From an uncultured Gammaproteobacteria bacterium (GTDB lineage Bacteria; Pseudomonadota; Gammaproteobacteria; UBA6429; Thiohalophilaceae): a stretch of DNA of 64,000 bases. Shown one piece after another: positions 17,547-26,428 of this stretch; position 1 is the stretch's first letter, and the number at the start of each line of letters is the position of its first letter. The stretch covers positions 62,001 through 126,000 of the forward strand of contig CAJYAN010000003.1 in NCBI GenBank assembly GCA_913064945.1. Direction: 5' to 3'. The translations under genes and the position numbers were made by a program. The notes beneath the pieces were generated by a model. The model did no database searches and was not told where the DNA came from. It saw nothing but the letters and a program-made list of their open reading frames with translations.

Positions 17547-19928
17547 ATGACATCTTATATCCGTTGGTTACATGATGTTGACCTCAACCAGCTCGCCGAG
17601 GTCGGTGGTAAGAATGCCTCTCTGGGTGAGATGCTTCAACAGCTGTCTTCCGAAGGCATACGTGTCCCTGGTGGTTTTGCGACCACGGCAGCTGCCTACC
17701 AGCACTTTGTCGCCCACAATGAACTTGACAAAAAAATTTCTCAACAACTTAGTGGTCTGAATACGAACGATGTAGTTGCCTTGAGTCAGGCGGGCAAGAC
17801 GATTCGTGACTGGTTTAACGCCGCCGATTTTCCGCCCGACCTCGAACAGGCCATTCGCCAGTATTATCAATCACTGGTTAAGGAAAATGGTTCCGAGGCG
17901 ACTTATGCGGTGCGTTCCTCCGCCACGGCCGAAGACCTGCCCGAGGCCTCTTTTGCCGGACAACAGGAGACCTATTTAAACATTCAGGGGGAAGATGCCC
18001 TGCTCGACGCTATCCGGGCGGTGTTCGCCTCCTTGTACAATGATCGCGCCATCGCCTACCGCGTCCATCAGGGCTTTGCCGATGAGAGTGTCGCGCTCTC
18101 CGCAGGTGTTCAACGTATGGTCCGTAGCGACCTTGCCAGCAGTGGCGTCATGTTTACGCTGGATACCGAGTCCGGCTTTGATGGCGTGGTCTTTATTACT
18201 GCTGCCTATGGTCTGGGTGAAACCGTTGTTCAGGGTCTGGTCAATCCCGATGAGTTTTACATCCACAAGAAACGTCTACAGGACGGTTATCCGGCCCTGA
18301 TACAAAAACGCATCGGCAGTAAACAACTTCGCATGACATTTACTGATACCAATGGTTATCAGACGTCGACCAGAATTACGGATACCAGCACAGAAGAACA
18401 GACTCAGTTTTGCGTTACAAAGGAGGATGTCCTGCAGTTGGCCGACATGGCCATCCGTATCGAAAAACACTATGGCCGCCCCATGGATATTGAATGGGCC
18501 AAGGATGGTCAGGATGGGCAACTCTACATTGTACAGGCGCGACCCGAGACAGTAAAAAGTCAGTCTCACAAAAATAAACTCGTGCGCTACCAGTTACAGG
18601 AACAGGGACCTAAACTGATAGAAGGTCGTAGCATTGGTCAGGCCATCGGCCAGGGGGTGGCCAAGGTGGTTCTCTCCTCTGCCGACATGGTAGAGATCAA
18701 TCCCGGTGACGTATTGGTGACCGATATGACGGATCCCGACTGGGAGCCAATCATGAAAAAGGCCTCAGCGATCGTAACGAATCGTGGTGGCCGCACCTGT
18801 CATGCCGCCATTATTGCCCGCGAGATGGGTATTCCGGCCATTGTCGGCTGTCAGGACGCCACGGAAAAGATTGCCAACGGCAAAGACGTAACCGTCTCAT
18901 GCGCCGAGGGTGACGTGGGGTATGTCTACGCGGGCAAACTGGCGTTTGATATTATTGAAACCTCACTCGAAAAGCTGCCAGAGCTACCGGTCAAACTCAT
19001 GCTCAATGTCGGTTCTCCTGAACGTGCCTTTGACTTTCAATTCCTGCCCAACCATGGCGTCGGTCTGGCACGATTGGAATTTATTATTAACAATCTGATT
19101 GGTGTCCACCCCAAGGCGCTACTCAACTTTACGCAACAACCGGCAGCAATTCAGCAGGCGATTCAACAACGCATGGCGGGCTACCCCGACCCTACCCGTT
19201 TTTTCATTGAAAAATTGAGTGAGGGCATTGCGACCATTGCCGGGGCCTTCTGGCCGAAACCGGTGATCGTGCGTTTCTCCGATTTCAAATCCAATGAATA
19301 TGCCAATCTCCTCGGGGGTGAGAGCTTTGAACCACAGGAAGAAAATCCCATGATCGGCTTTCGCGGTGCCTCGCGTTATGTCTCGCCGGATTTCGAAGAC
19401 TGTTTTGAAATGGAGTGCGCCGCGATTAAAAAAGTCCGCGATGAAATGGGACTGACCAATGTGGCCGTGATGATCCCCTTTGTGCGTACCCCCGCCGAGG
19501 CAGCTCAGGTCAGTAAGCTGCTGGCAAAAAATAACCTGCGTCGCGGTGAAAACGAGCTAAAGATCATGATGATGTGTGAAATCCCGGCCAATGCCCTGAT
19601 CGCGGAACAGTTCCTCGAATTTTTTGATGGCTACTCCATTGGCTCAAACGATCTCACCCAATTGACGCTGGGCCTGGACCGTGATTCCTCCCTGGTCGCC
19701 CAACTTTTCGATGAGCGCAATGATGCCGTTAAGGTACTATTGCAGCAGGCGATTCAACGTTGTCTCACTGAGGATAAATACATTGGGATTTGTGGTCAGG
19801 GACCGTCGGATTACCCGGACTTTGCCGCCTGGTTGATAGAACAGGGCATCCAGACGATTTCACTGAATCCCGATTCGGTCATTCGCACCTGGCAATACCT
19901 GGCAGATTTCCTGGAAAAAAAGCACTAG
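17547..19928 (+). CDS. ppsA: Phosphoenolpyruvate synthase
   Basis: Converts pyruvate, ATP and water to PEP, AMP and phosphate for gluconeogenesis. 793 residues. The N-terminal ATP-grasp domain shows VGGKNASLGEM and YAVRSSATAEDLPEASFAGQ. The phosphohistidine domain shows GGRTCHAAIIAREMGIPA near 414-431. The C-terminal PEP/pyruvate barrel ends with IGICGQGPSDYPDF. Length is normal. It is regulated by the divergent PpsR and followed after 1 nt by a small membrane-protein gene. Confidence 0.97.
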   Translation: MTSYIRWLHDVDLNQLAEVGGKNASLGEMLQQLSSEGIRVPGGFATTAAAYQHFVAHNELDKKISQQLSGLNTNDVVALSQAGKTIRDWFNAADFPPDLEQAIRQYYQSLVKENGSEATYAVRSSATAEDLPEASFAGQQETYLNIQGEDALLDAIRAVFASLYNDRAIAYRVHQGFADESVALSAGVQRMVRSDLASSGVMFTLDTESGFDGVVFITAAYGLGETVVQGLVNPDEFYIHKKRLQDGYPALIQKRIGSKQLRMTFTDTNGYQTSTRITDTSTEEQTQFCVTKEDVLQLADMAIRIEKHYGRPMDIEWAKDGQDGQLYIVQARPETVKSQSHKNKLVRYQLQEQGPKLIEGRSIGQAIGQGVAKVVLSSADMVEINPGDVLVTDMTDPDWEPIMKKASAIVTNRGGRTCHAAIIAREMGIPAIVGCQDATEKIANGKDVTVSCAEGDVGYVYAGKLAFDIIETSLEKLPELPVKLMLNVGSPERAFDFQFLPNHGVGLARLEFIINNLIGVHPKALLNFTQQPAAIQQAIQQRMAGYPDPTRFFIEKLSEGIATIAGAFWPKPVIVRFSDFKSNEYANLLGGESFEPQEENPMIGFRGASRYVSPDFEDCFEMECAAIKKVRDEMGLTNVAVMIPFVRTPAEAAQVSKLLAKNNLRRGENELKIMMMCEIPANALIAEQFLEFFDGYSIGSNDLTQLTLGLDRDSSLVAQLFDERNDAVKVLLQQAIQRCLTEDKYIGICGQGPSDYPDFAAWLIEQGIQTISLNPDSVIRTWQYLADFLEKKH

Positions 19929-19929
19929 C

Positions 19930-20097
19930 ATGCTCGTCATCTTTTTTATAGAAATTATGCTGGCGGCGGGCCTGAGCTATTACGGCTTCCAGCTACGCAA
20001 GACACAACCCCAATGGTCGGCGGCGCTGTTACTGTTAGCCGTCGGCCTTTGGGGTCTGTTAATTGCGGGTTTCTGGGGTCTGTTAGGCGGCCGCTGA
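19930..20097 (+). CDS. Small membrane protein, 55 aa, downstream of ppsA
   Basis: ATG at 19930, one base after the ppsA stop, with TGA at 20095-20097. The product has two hydrophobic stretches (LVIFFIEIMLAAGLSYYGF and a second Ala/Leu/Gly-rich one) joined by QLRKTQPQW, so a two-span hairpin in the inner membrane is likely. The tight spacing suggests translational coupling to ppsA. Its last 15 nt overlap the end of the convergent aminotransferase gene. No family recognised. Confidence 0.55.
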   Translation: MLVIFFIEIMLAAGLSYYGFQLRKTQPQWSAALLLLAVGLWGLLIAGFWGLLGGR

Positions 20098-21279
20098 AGA
20101 CGCCAGGACTTGCTTGGCCGCGTCCACCGCGGCACCACTTTTCACCGCGGCGCCCATCTTGCTCAATACTTCGTCCAGCGCATTCACGCAATAGATGACA
20201 TTGTCCGCATTACTGGCATGTCCCATTAAACCGATACGCCAGACCTTGCCTGCCAGCGCACCCAGACCGGCACCAATCTCCAGATTATAATCATTTAGCA
20301 ACGTACTACGAACTTGCGCGTCATCGATGCCTTCCGGGATGGTGACGGCATTGAGCTGTGGTAGACGATAGGCCTCCGGCACGACAAAATTCAGTCCCAG
20401 GGTTTCCAGACCGGCACGCAGTGCCTGATGCATATGGGCATGGCGTGACCAGGCATTTTCCAGGCCTTCTTCTTTGAGGATTAAAAGCGCCTCATGCAAA
20501 CCGTAGAGGTTATTGATCGGTGCCGTATGATGATAGGCACGCCTGGCACCTGCCCCCCAGTAGCCCATGACCAGGCTCAGGTCGAGAAACCAGCTCTGAA
20601 CTTTCGTCTTGCGATTTTTGATCGCCTCGGCGGCGCGTTCGCTGAAACTTACCGGCGATAAGCCCGGCGGTGCAGACAGACATTTTTGTGTCCCGGAATA
20701 AATGGCATCGATATTCCACTCGTCGACTTTCAGTGGCGAGCCACCCAGCGACGTTACTGCATCGACGATCGTCAGGCAGTCGTGTCGGTGTGCCACTTCG
20801 ACCAGGGTCCTGGCATCCGACTGGGCTCCGGTTGACGTCTCGGCGTGTACAAAGGCCACCAGCCTGGCATCAGGATTCGTCTTTAAGGCATCTTCCAGTT
20901 TGTCGGGGTCCACCGGCTGACCCCAGTCATCCTGCACCATCACGGCGGTAGCACCGCAGCGTTCAACGTTTTCTTTCATACGACCGCCAAAGACGCCGTT
21001 TTGACAGACGATGACCTTATCGCCCGCTTCCAGCAGATTAACAAAACAGGCTTCCATCCCCGCAGAACCAGGAGCAGACACCGGGAAAGTCAGTTCATTA
21101 TTTGTTTGAAAGGCGTACTGCAACAGCCCTTTCATTTCATCCATCATACCGACAAAGGCGGGATCAAGATGGCCGATGGTAGGCCGTGCCAGTGCGTCCA
21201 GAACACGCTGACTGACATCTGATGGACCCGGTCCCATTAAACGGCGTTGAGGTGGCTGAAACGACTTTGGCTGACTCAT
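20083..21279 (-). CDS. Class V aminotransferase (alanine/serine-glyoxylate type)
   Basis: PLP enzyme of 398 residues related to alanine-glyoxylate and serine-glyoxylate aminotransferases. It begins with RLMGPGPSDVS and has the Schiff-base lysine in YSGTQKCLSAPPG, the cofactor Asp in TIVDAVTSLGG and WRIGLMGHASNADNV near the C-terminus. An unusual Ala/Ser-rich tail of about 25 residues follows. ATG 21279 is preceded by AAGGAG; the 27 extra codons upstream are rejected. It could recycle glyoxylate from photorespiration in an autotroph. Confidence 0.88.
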   Translation of the reverse strand: MSQPKSFQPPQRRLMGPGPSDVSQRVLDALARPTIGHLDPAFVGMMDEMKGLLQYAFQTNNELTFPVSAPGSAGMEACFVNLLEAGDKVIVCQNGVFGGRMKENVERCGATAVMVQDDWGQPVDPDKLEDALKTNPDARLVAFVHAETSTGAQSDARTLVEVAHRHDCLTIVDAVTSLGGSPLKVDEWNIDAIYSGTQKCLSAPPGLSPVSFSERAAEAIKNRKTKVQSWFLDLSLVMGYWGAGARRAYHHTAPINNLYGLHEALLILKEEGLENAWSRHAHMHQALRAGLETLGLNFVVPEAYRLPQLNAVTIPEGIDDAQVRSTLLNDYNLEIGAGLGALAGKVWRIGLMGHASNADNVIYCVNALDEVLSKMGAAVKSGAAVDAAKQVLASSAAA

Positions 21280-21512
21280 GTTAAAACTCCTTGGCAGATT
21301 TTTTGCAGCAAGGAGTATACAGCAAAAAATTTTATTGACGACTATTCCCCCTTTAAACAAAGGGTTAATTGCCGGAAAAATACACCCAAAGCAAGCGACC
21401 TTCCGTCACGGCGACGTGACAGCATTCTGCGCGAATATTGATTTAGCAACACAGCTGTTATGCTCACTCCCTACGCTTATTATCTCATAATGAGACTCGA
21501 CAAGGGTTTGAC

Positions 21513-22319
21513 ATGTCTGAACGACTACTGGAGCCACGCGCACTCGATTTGTTGCTTCGGCGCAATAAGACACTCGTGGTTGACCTCTCCTCAGCCGCGA
21601 CTTATGTGCAATATCATATTCCCGGCGCTGTTTATCTAAACTATGAGTGGATTGTCCATGCCGAACCACCACGCATGGGACTCCTGCCCGCCAGCACGCA
21701 GCTGGTAAATGTCTTTAGTTCGCTGGGTATTACAGCGGAGACGCATGTCATTGCCTATGATGATGAAGGTGGTGGACGTGCCTGCCGCTTTTTGTGGACA
21801 CTCGACTGTGCCGGACACAAGCACTTTTCTTTGCTCAACGGCGGTCTACAATGCTGGACCAATGAAGGTTATGCCGTCAGCAGTAATATCCAGTGGCCAA
21901 TACCGGCGGGTTTTACCTATCGACACAATGCAAAACCACTGGCCGATCGCCAATACATCCTGGAACATTTAAACCACGAGGATGTCGTTATTCTTGATAC
22001 TCGATCGCCACAGGAATACAGCGGAGCCAAAGTCTTTGCCCAGCGGGCCGGACATATTCCTGGGGCGGTGAATTTTGAGTGGACCGAGGCAATGGACACG
22101 TCACGGCACCTGCGACTCAAACCCGATGCCGAGTTACGTGATATGTTGGCCGCGAAAGGCATTCACCCCGACAAGGAAGTCATTACCCACTGTCAGTCTC
22201 ACCACCGCTCGGCCCATACCTATATCATGCTCAAGCATCTGGGGTTTGAAAAGGTCAGGGGATATCCCGGTTCGTGGTCGGACTGGGGCAATGATCCGAC
22301 CACGCCAGTTGAAAACTAA
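21513..22319 (+). CDS. Cytoplasmic sulfurtransferase, two rhodanese domains
   Basis: 268 residues without signal peptide. The N-terminal non-catalytic rhodanese domain has VVDLSSAATYVQYHIPGAV. The C-terminal domain has LDTRSPQEYSG, GHIPGAVNFEW and the active-site loop CQSHHRS with the persulfide cysteine. The layout fits thiosulfate or 3-mercaptopyruvate sulfurtransferases; the loop does not match either reference sequence closely enough to choose. It ends overlapping by 4 nt with the convergent Mut7-C gene. Confidence 0.88.
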   Translation: MSERLLEPRALDLLLRRNKTLVVDLSSAATYVQYHIPGAVYLNYEWIVHAEPPRMGLLPASTQLVNVFSSLGITAETHVIAYDDEGGGRACRFLWTLDCAGHKHFSLLNGGLQCWTNEGYAVSSNIQWPIPAGFTYRHNAKPLADRQYILEHLNHEDVVILDTRSPQEYSGAKVFAQRAGHIPGAVNFEWTEAMDTSRHLRLKPDAELRDMLAAKGIHPDKEVITHCQSHHRSAHTYIMLKHLGFEKVRGYPGSWSDWGNDPTTPVEN

Positions 22320-22822
22320 TCGCTGCTTTGACAGTAATCCCCATCCTGCCAACGGCTCAGGTGTGTACGCATACGACTGACATTGCTATCGTCCCAGAAA
22401 ACTTGCTGGCAGCCAGGACAATAATATAACGGGCGATCAATTTCTTCCGGCACGACTGCTTGCGTGACCTGGCTTGCGGATGCCAGCAGGCTATTACATT
22501 GCAGGCAACGGCCAAAGGGATCTAATTGCCAGTTTATGGCCAGTCGTTCCGTCAACTCCTGTGCACAGCCCTCCAGATTATCGGACTGTAACACCACCAC
22601 GGACTTTTCGGCACGACGCATTTTTGCCAGCGCAGGATCCCGTGTCAGCAATATACGGCCATCATCAATGGCGCGACGAAGGCGGGCATAATCCGCCTCG
22701 CCTTCAGCGGCCATCACCACATCATAACCTGCCGTTCGCAGCCAGTGACCAAGTCGCTGAAGCATGGCATCACAAAGAAACCGGGGCGTTGTCGCGGGGA
22801 TTGCCTCGGGCGGCAAGGACAT
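22316..22822 (-). CDS. Mut7-C RNase (PIN-like) domain protein with zinc ribbon
   Basis: 168 residues. The N-terminal half fits the Mut7-C PIN-like fold (FLCDAMLQRLGHWLRTAGYD, RILLTRDPAL with acidic residues). The C-terminal zinc ribbon has CLQC and CPGC pairs about 40 residues apart, then FWDDSN. Proteins of this family are predicted nucleases; a substrate is not established. It is co-directional with and 10 nt downstream of the LexA-like gene, so the two are probably one operon. Confidence 0.85.
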   Translation of the reverse strand: MSLPPEAIPATTPRFLCDAMLQRLGHWLRTAGYDVVMAAEGEADYARLRRAIDDGRILLTRDPALAKMRRAEKSVVVLQSDNLEGCAQELTERLAINWQLDPFGRCLQCNSLLASASQVTQAVVPEEIDRPLYYCPGCQQVFWDDSNVSRMRTHLSRWQDGDYCQSSD

Positions 22823-22832
22823 GTGCGAAGTA

Positions 22833-23300
22833 TCAAGCTTCCGTAGAACGTATCACCCCGGTCACGATTCCCAGGATCTGGACTTCGTCATTGCGTAGCA
22901 TAATAGGTGACATCTTCGGGTTGGCCGGTTGCAGACGAATGCCGTCAAGCTCGACGTAAAACTTTTTCAGGGTTACCTGCTCGCCATTGATCATGGCAAT
23001 CACCGATTGGCCATTCTCAGCGGATTCACGTTTTTCAATGATCACGATATCGCCATCCTGAATATTGTCGTCGACCATTGAATGGCCACGCACCCGCAAG
23101 GCATAGGTATTCTTCTGTACCATGCTGCGCGGGACCGCAACACGCTGGGGATCTTCACAGATATCAATGGGTTGCCCTGCCGTGACCCACCCAAGGAGGG
23201 GGATCTCCATCAAGTCATCACGAACCATGTCGACGCTTTCCAGAGCCGGATGCCATATTTTTTTATTATTCTTTGGAATCATATAGTTAATAGATGACAT
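22833..23300 (-). CDS. LexA/UmuD-like S24 peptidase without DNA-binding domain
   Basis: 155 residues. The peptidase fold is complete: a likely self-cleavage site Ala41-Gly42 in GWVTAGQPI, the nucleophile Ser74 in RGHSMVDD and the general-base Lys112 in QVTLKK. The 40 residues before the cleavage site are too few for the LexA winged helix and look like the UmuD leader. No umuC is adjacent; the partner gene encodes a Mut7-C nuclease. The ATG is preceded by AGGGG, and a perfect inverted repeat lies 13 nt upstream. I see no CTGT-N8-ACAG SOS box. Confidence 0.78.
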   Translation of the reverse strand: MSSINYMIPKNNKKIWHPALESVDMVRDDLMEIPLLGWVTAGQPIDICEDPQRVAVPRSMVQKNTYALRVRGHSMVDDNIQDGDIVIIEKRESAENGQSVIAMINGEQVTLKKFYVELDGIRLQPANPKMSPIMLRNDEVQILGIVTGVIRSTEA

Positions 23301-23312
23301 TGATATACCCCT

Positions 23313-23329
23313 TTAGATTTTCAATCTAA
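23313..23329. promoter_or_regulatory. Inverted repeat, likely operator of LexA-like gene
   Basis: TTAGATT-TTC-AATCTAA: 7 bp perfectly inverted around 3 nt, ending 13 nt before the start codon of the LexA-like gene on the minus strand. It does not match an SOS box. It could also serve the divergent sco1 gene at 23439. Confidence 0.5.
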
Positions 23330-23438
23330 CATATCGCTATTTATGATAAATTTCAAATATAAAATATCCTTTTGCCTGCCAAGGCGCGGCAAAATGTCGC
23401 ATTGCCAGTCTCCCTGCCAGCCCGCATAATACGCCCCC

Positions 23439-24086
23439 ATGACCACGACCAAGCTCAGCAATAAAAACCTGCTCCTCATTCTCATCGCCCTGCTTAGCAT
23501 TAGCCTCGGTTTATGGCTAAGCCAGCAAACTGGTCACCAGAAGCAACCCCCGACTGGCCTGGCGGCAACGTTCTTGATCAAGGGCAAACCCCTCACCCCC
23601 TTTCACCTGCTTGATCAAGATCGCAAAACCTTTAATCTGGCTCGATTAAAGGGTAAGTGGAGTTTTATGTTTTTTGGCTACACCAACTGCCCCGATGTCT
23701 GTCCTATCAGCATGAAGGTAATGCAGGGCGTCTGGCATAAATTGCCCCCCGCGCTCCTCAAAAAATCTCAGATGGTGTTTGTCTCGGTCGACCCGGGGCG
23801 TGACACACCGGAGATCCTCAAGAGTTATGTACAGTACTTCCACCCTGATTTTCTGGGCGTCACCGGCGACCCTGATCAAATTGATATCCTGACCCGTCAA
23901 ATCGGTATTCTCTATGGCTTCGAGGACCCCGAACCCGGGTCGAAAAACTATACCGTCAATCACAGTGCTCAAATTATTCTGATTGACCCGGAGGGTGATA
24001 TGCGCGCTGTTTTTTCACCTCCACATGACGCCGAAAAAATTGCCGCCAGCTTTCAAAAAATTATCGCCTTCGTGGAGCAAACATAA
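23439..24086 (+). CDS. SCO1/SenC copper chaperone
   Basis: Membrane-anchored thioredoxin-fold protein that delivers copper to the CuA site of cytochrome c oxidase. 215 residues: an N-terminal anchor at about 9-28, the copper ligands Cys84 and Cys88 in TNCPDVCP, and His175 in VNHSAQI. Length is normal. Its stop overlaps the ATG of the PCuAC gene, so the two are coupled and probably work on the same oxidase; no oxidase genes are in the window. Confidence 0.93.
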   Translation: MTTTKLSNKNLLLILIALLSISLGLWLSQQTGHQKQPPTGLAATFLIKGKPLTPFHLLDQDRKTFNLARLKGKWSFMFFGYTNCPDVCPISMKVMQGVWHKLPPALLKKSQMVFVSVDPGRDTPEILKSYVQYFHPDFLGVTGDPDQIDILTRQIGILYGFEDPEPGSKNYTVNHSAQIILIDPEGDMRAVFSPPHDAEKIAASFQKIIAFVEQT

Positions 24087-24514
24087 TGCAAAAATACCGG
24101 ATAACACTATTCGCCAGCCTGGCACTACTCTTCTCAGCAAACGTCTTTGCCGACAGTCTAACGATCAACAATGCCTGGTCACCCGAAGCGCCGCCGACGG
24201 CACGGGTCATGGCGGGATATATGGATATTCACAACAACGGTAATAAAGAAATTCTCGTCGAGAAAGTCACCAGCCCGCAATTCAAGACCATTGAAATTCA
24301 CCGCACGGTAGAAAAAAACGGTATGTCGATGATGGTCTGGCAACCTCACGTACATGTACCAGCGGGCAAGGTTACCAAGCTGGAGCCCGGTGGTAAGCAC
24401 CTCATGCTGATGCACCCGGTAAAGCGTCTTAAGGCCGGTGACAAGATAAAACTCATCCTCTATCTGTCAAACCATCAACAGCAAACGGTAATCGCCACGG
24501 TTCGTAAAAACTAG
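24086..24514 (+). CDS. Periplasmic copper chaperone PCu(A)C
   Basis: 142 residues with a signal peptide ending near NVFADS. The PCuAC copper motif is present: HRTVEKNGMSMM and, about 20 residues later, HLMLM (His and Met ligands). The family hands Cu(I) to Sco and CuA during oxidase assembly. ATG 24086 lies within the sco1 stop (TAATG). Confidence 0.92.
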   Translation: MQKYRITLFASLALLFSANVFADSLTINNAWSPEAPPTARVMAGYMDIHNNGNKEILVEKVTSPQFKTIEIHRTVEKNGMSMMVWQPHVHVPAGKVTKLEPGGKHLMLMHPVKRLKAGDKIKLILYLSNHQQQTVIATVRKN

Positions 24515-24523
24515 AGAATATTT

Positions 24524-25408
24524 GTGTCAACGACTCCCCCTGTAACGCCATACAAATGGCTATTTGCCCTATTCCAGTATTTGCTGCCTCACCACCTGCT
24601 TTCACGGCTGATGGGCAAAATCACCCACTGTCGAATTGACTGGGTCAAATTGACCTATATGAAAACCATTATTCGTCAATTCAATGTGGACGTCAGTGAG
24701 GCGGCAGAACAAAACCTGGATCGTTACGAGCACTTCAACGCCTTTTTTACCCGTCAATTGAAAGAAGGCGCCCGCACCTTCGTCAGTGGTGACGAAAACA
24801 TTGCCAGCCCGGTGGATGGCAGTGTCAGCCAGGCTGGTGAAATTACCGAGGGGCGAATTTTTCAGGCCAAGGGTCATGACTATTCCCTGACGACACTGCT
24901 TGGCGGTGAGGATGACTGGTCCACAAGATTTAATGGCGGTAATTTCACGACACTGTATTTATCCCCGCGGGACTACCACCGTATCCACATGCCCATGGAC
25001 GCCAGCCTCAGGGAAATGCGCCATGTTCCGGGTCGACTGTTTAGCGTCAGTCCATCCACCGTGCGTACCATACCCGGATTGTTTGCACGCAATGAGCGCG
25101 TCGTCTGTCTGTTCGATACAGCATCCGGCCCCATGGCCATGATCCTGGTCGGCGCAATCTTTGTCGCCAGTGTCGATACTGTCTGGCATGGTACCGTCAC
25201 CCCCCCTACCCGGCCTGACATCCAGACCTGGCAATACGGTCACGATGGAAATTACATCCGGCTTGCCAAAGGCGAGGAAATGGGACGTTTCAACATGGGC
25301 TCGACCGTCATCCTGCTTTATGGTCCACAGCAAATACAGTGGGTTTCGGAGCTGGTCGCTGACGCGCCCGTACAAATGGGGCAGCAAATAGCCACTCTCA
25401 GCAGGTAA
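24524..25408 (+). CDS. psd: Phosphatidylserine decarboxylase proenzyme
   Basis: Membrane-associated pyruvoyl enzyme making phosphatidylethanolamine. 294 residues, GTG start. The catalytic triad is visible: Asp in SPVDGSV, His in SPRDYHRIHMP and the self-processing Ser in FNMGSTV near residue 260. The residue before GST is Met rather than the Leu of the E. coli LGST motif. It is followed after about 115 nt by an intrinsic terminator. Confidence 0.95.
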   Translation: MSTTPPVTPYKWLFALFQYLLPHHLLSRLMGKITHCRIDWVKLTYMKTIIRQFNVDVSEAAEQNLDRYEHFNAFFTRQLKEGARTFVSGDENIASPVDGSVSQAGEITEGRIFQAKGHDYSLTTLLGGEDDWSTRFNGGNFTTLYLSPRDYHRIHMPMDASLREMRHVPGRLFSVSPSTVRTIPGLFARNERVVCLFDTASGPMAMILVGAIFVASVDTVWHGTVTPPTRPDIQTWQYGHDGNYIRLAKGEEMGRFNMGSTVILLYGPQQIQWVSELVADAPVQMGQQIATLSR

Positions 25409-25777
25409 AAATTCAATTATCCCTCAAGGTATTCGACAGGGGTGTTCTCAATAGCGAAGCAATCCTGTGCCGATGAACTTCGGGTGAAGCTGCCCGAGAA
25501 TACAATTCTATGCGATATCCTCAAATCCGGCTGTTGCCGGTATTTTTTTGCCTTAATTTTCTACGGAGAATCACCTGAGCCCCATACTTCCTGATTACAG
25601 AAATTCATCGCTAGGTATCAATAATAACTGATATATTACGGCGTTTTAATCTTAATTAATTTATACTATTGCACGCTGGTGTAACAACAGCAGAGGTAAA
25701 TAACCACAGTTCCAGACTTCATGTACCCCTGCATTCGCAAGATTTCACATGACGAAACGAACAGGTAAATATTAGCA
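25409..25777. other. Intergenic region, psd to carbonic anhydrase
   Basis: 369 nt holding the psd terminator (25525-25549) and AT-rich sequence from about 25610 that probably contains the carbonic anhydrase promoter. No gene, operator or structured RNA is recognisable. Confidence 0.5.
25525..25549 (+). terminator. Intrinsic terminator after psd
   Basis: CCGGC-TGTT-GCCGG stem-loop followed by TATTTTTTT, a standard Rho-independent terminator on the plus strand. Confidence 0.88.
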
Positions 25778-26413
25778 ATGCCGAAAACAAAAAATGCTAT
25801 CGAAGCCCTTCAACATTTGCGTGAAGGCAATATTCGCTTTTCAAACAACCTGCGAGATCCCGACGCAGTAGCCACGCATGCCAAGCGCGTAGAGCTTACC
25901 GCCGGACAGGACCCCTTTGCTGTCATACTGGGTTGCTCGGATTCACGCGTGCCTGCCGAGATGGTGTTTGATCAAGGACTTGGGGATTTGTTTGTGATTC
26001 GTGTCGCCGGCAATATTGTCGCCCCGTCGCAGATTGGCAGTGTTGAATTTGCCGTATCACGTTTCGGTACCCGCCTGGTGATCGTCCTGGGACATTCAAA
26101 ATGTGGTGCCATCACGGCCACCATTGATGAACTGGCCAGGGGCAATAGTAGTCCATCGAAAAATATCAGTTCCATTGTCGACCGCGTCAAACCCGCCGTG
26201 GAAAGTCTGATGTGCACCGATCTCAAAAATGATCCAGATAAACTGGTAGAAGCGGCAGTGCGCGCCAATGTACGTGTCTCGGCAAACCAGTTACGTCACG
26301 GCTCGGAGATTATTGAGAACCTGATTCAAAATGATGGCTTACTGATCGTGGGTGCGGAATACTGTCTGGAAACTGGTGTCGTCGACTTTTTTGATGGTAT
26401 GCCTAAAGACTAA
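25778..26413 (+). CDS. Beta-class carbonic anhydrase
   Basis: Interconverts CO2 and bicarbonate in the cytoplasm. 211 residues with zinc ligands Cys53, His106 and Cys109 (GCSDSRVP; LGHSKCGA) and the Asp55-Arg57 dyad. Length is normal. It is monogenic, with the stop 15 nt from convergent epmA. The enzyme could supply CO2/bicarbonate for fixation or for the bicarbonate-dependent biotin carboxylase encoded at 40-44 kb. Confidence 0.95.
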   Translation: MPKTKNAIEALQHLREGNIRFSNNLRDPDAVATHAKRVELTAGQDPFAVILGCSDSRVPAEMVFDQGLGDLFVIRVAGNIVAPSQIGSVEFAVSRFGTRLVIVLGHSKCGAITATIDELARGNSSPSKNISSIVDRVKPAVESLMCTDLKNDPDKLVEAAVRANVRVSANQLRHGSEIIENLIQNDGLLIVGAEYCLETGVVDFFDGMPKD

Positions 26414-26428
26414 CCTCTTACTTTAGGC

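Noticed and set aside
23301-23438. SOS box for the LexA-like gene
   Set aside because: No CTGT-N8-ACAG motif; the inverted repeat present has a different sequence.
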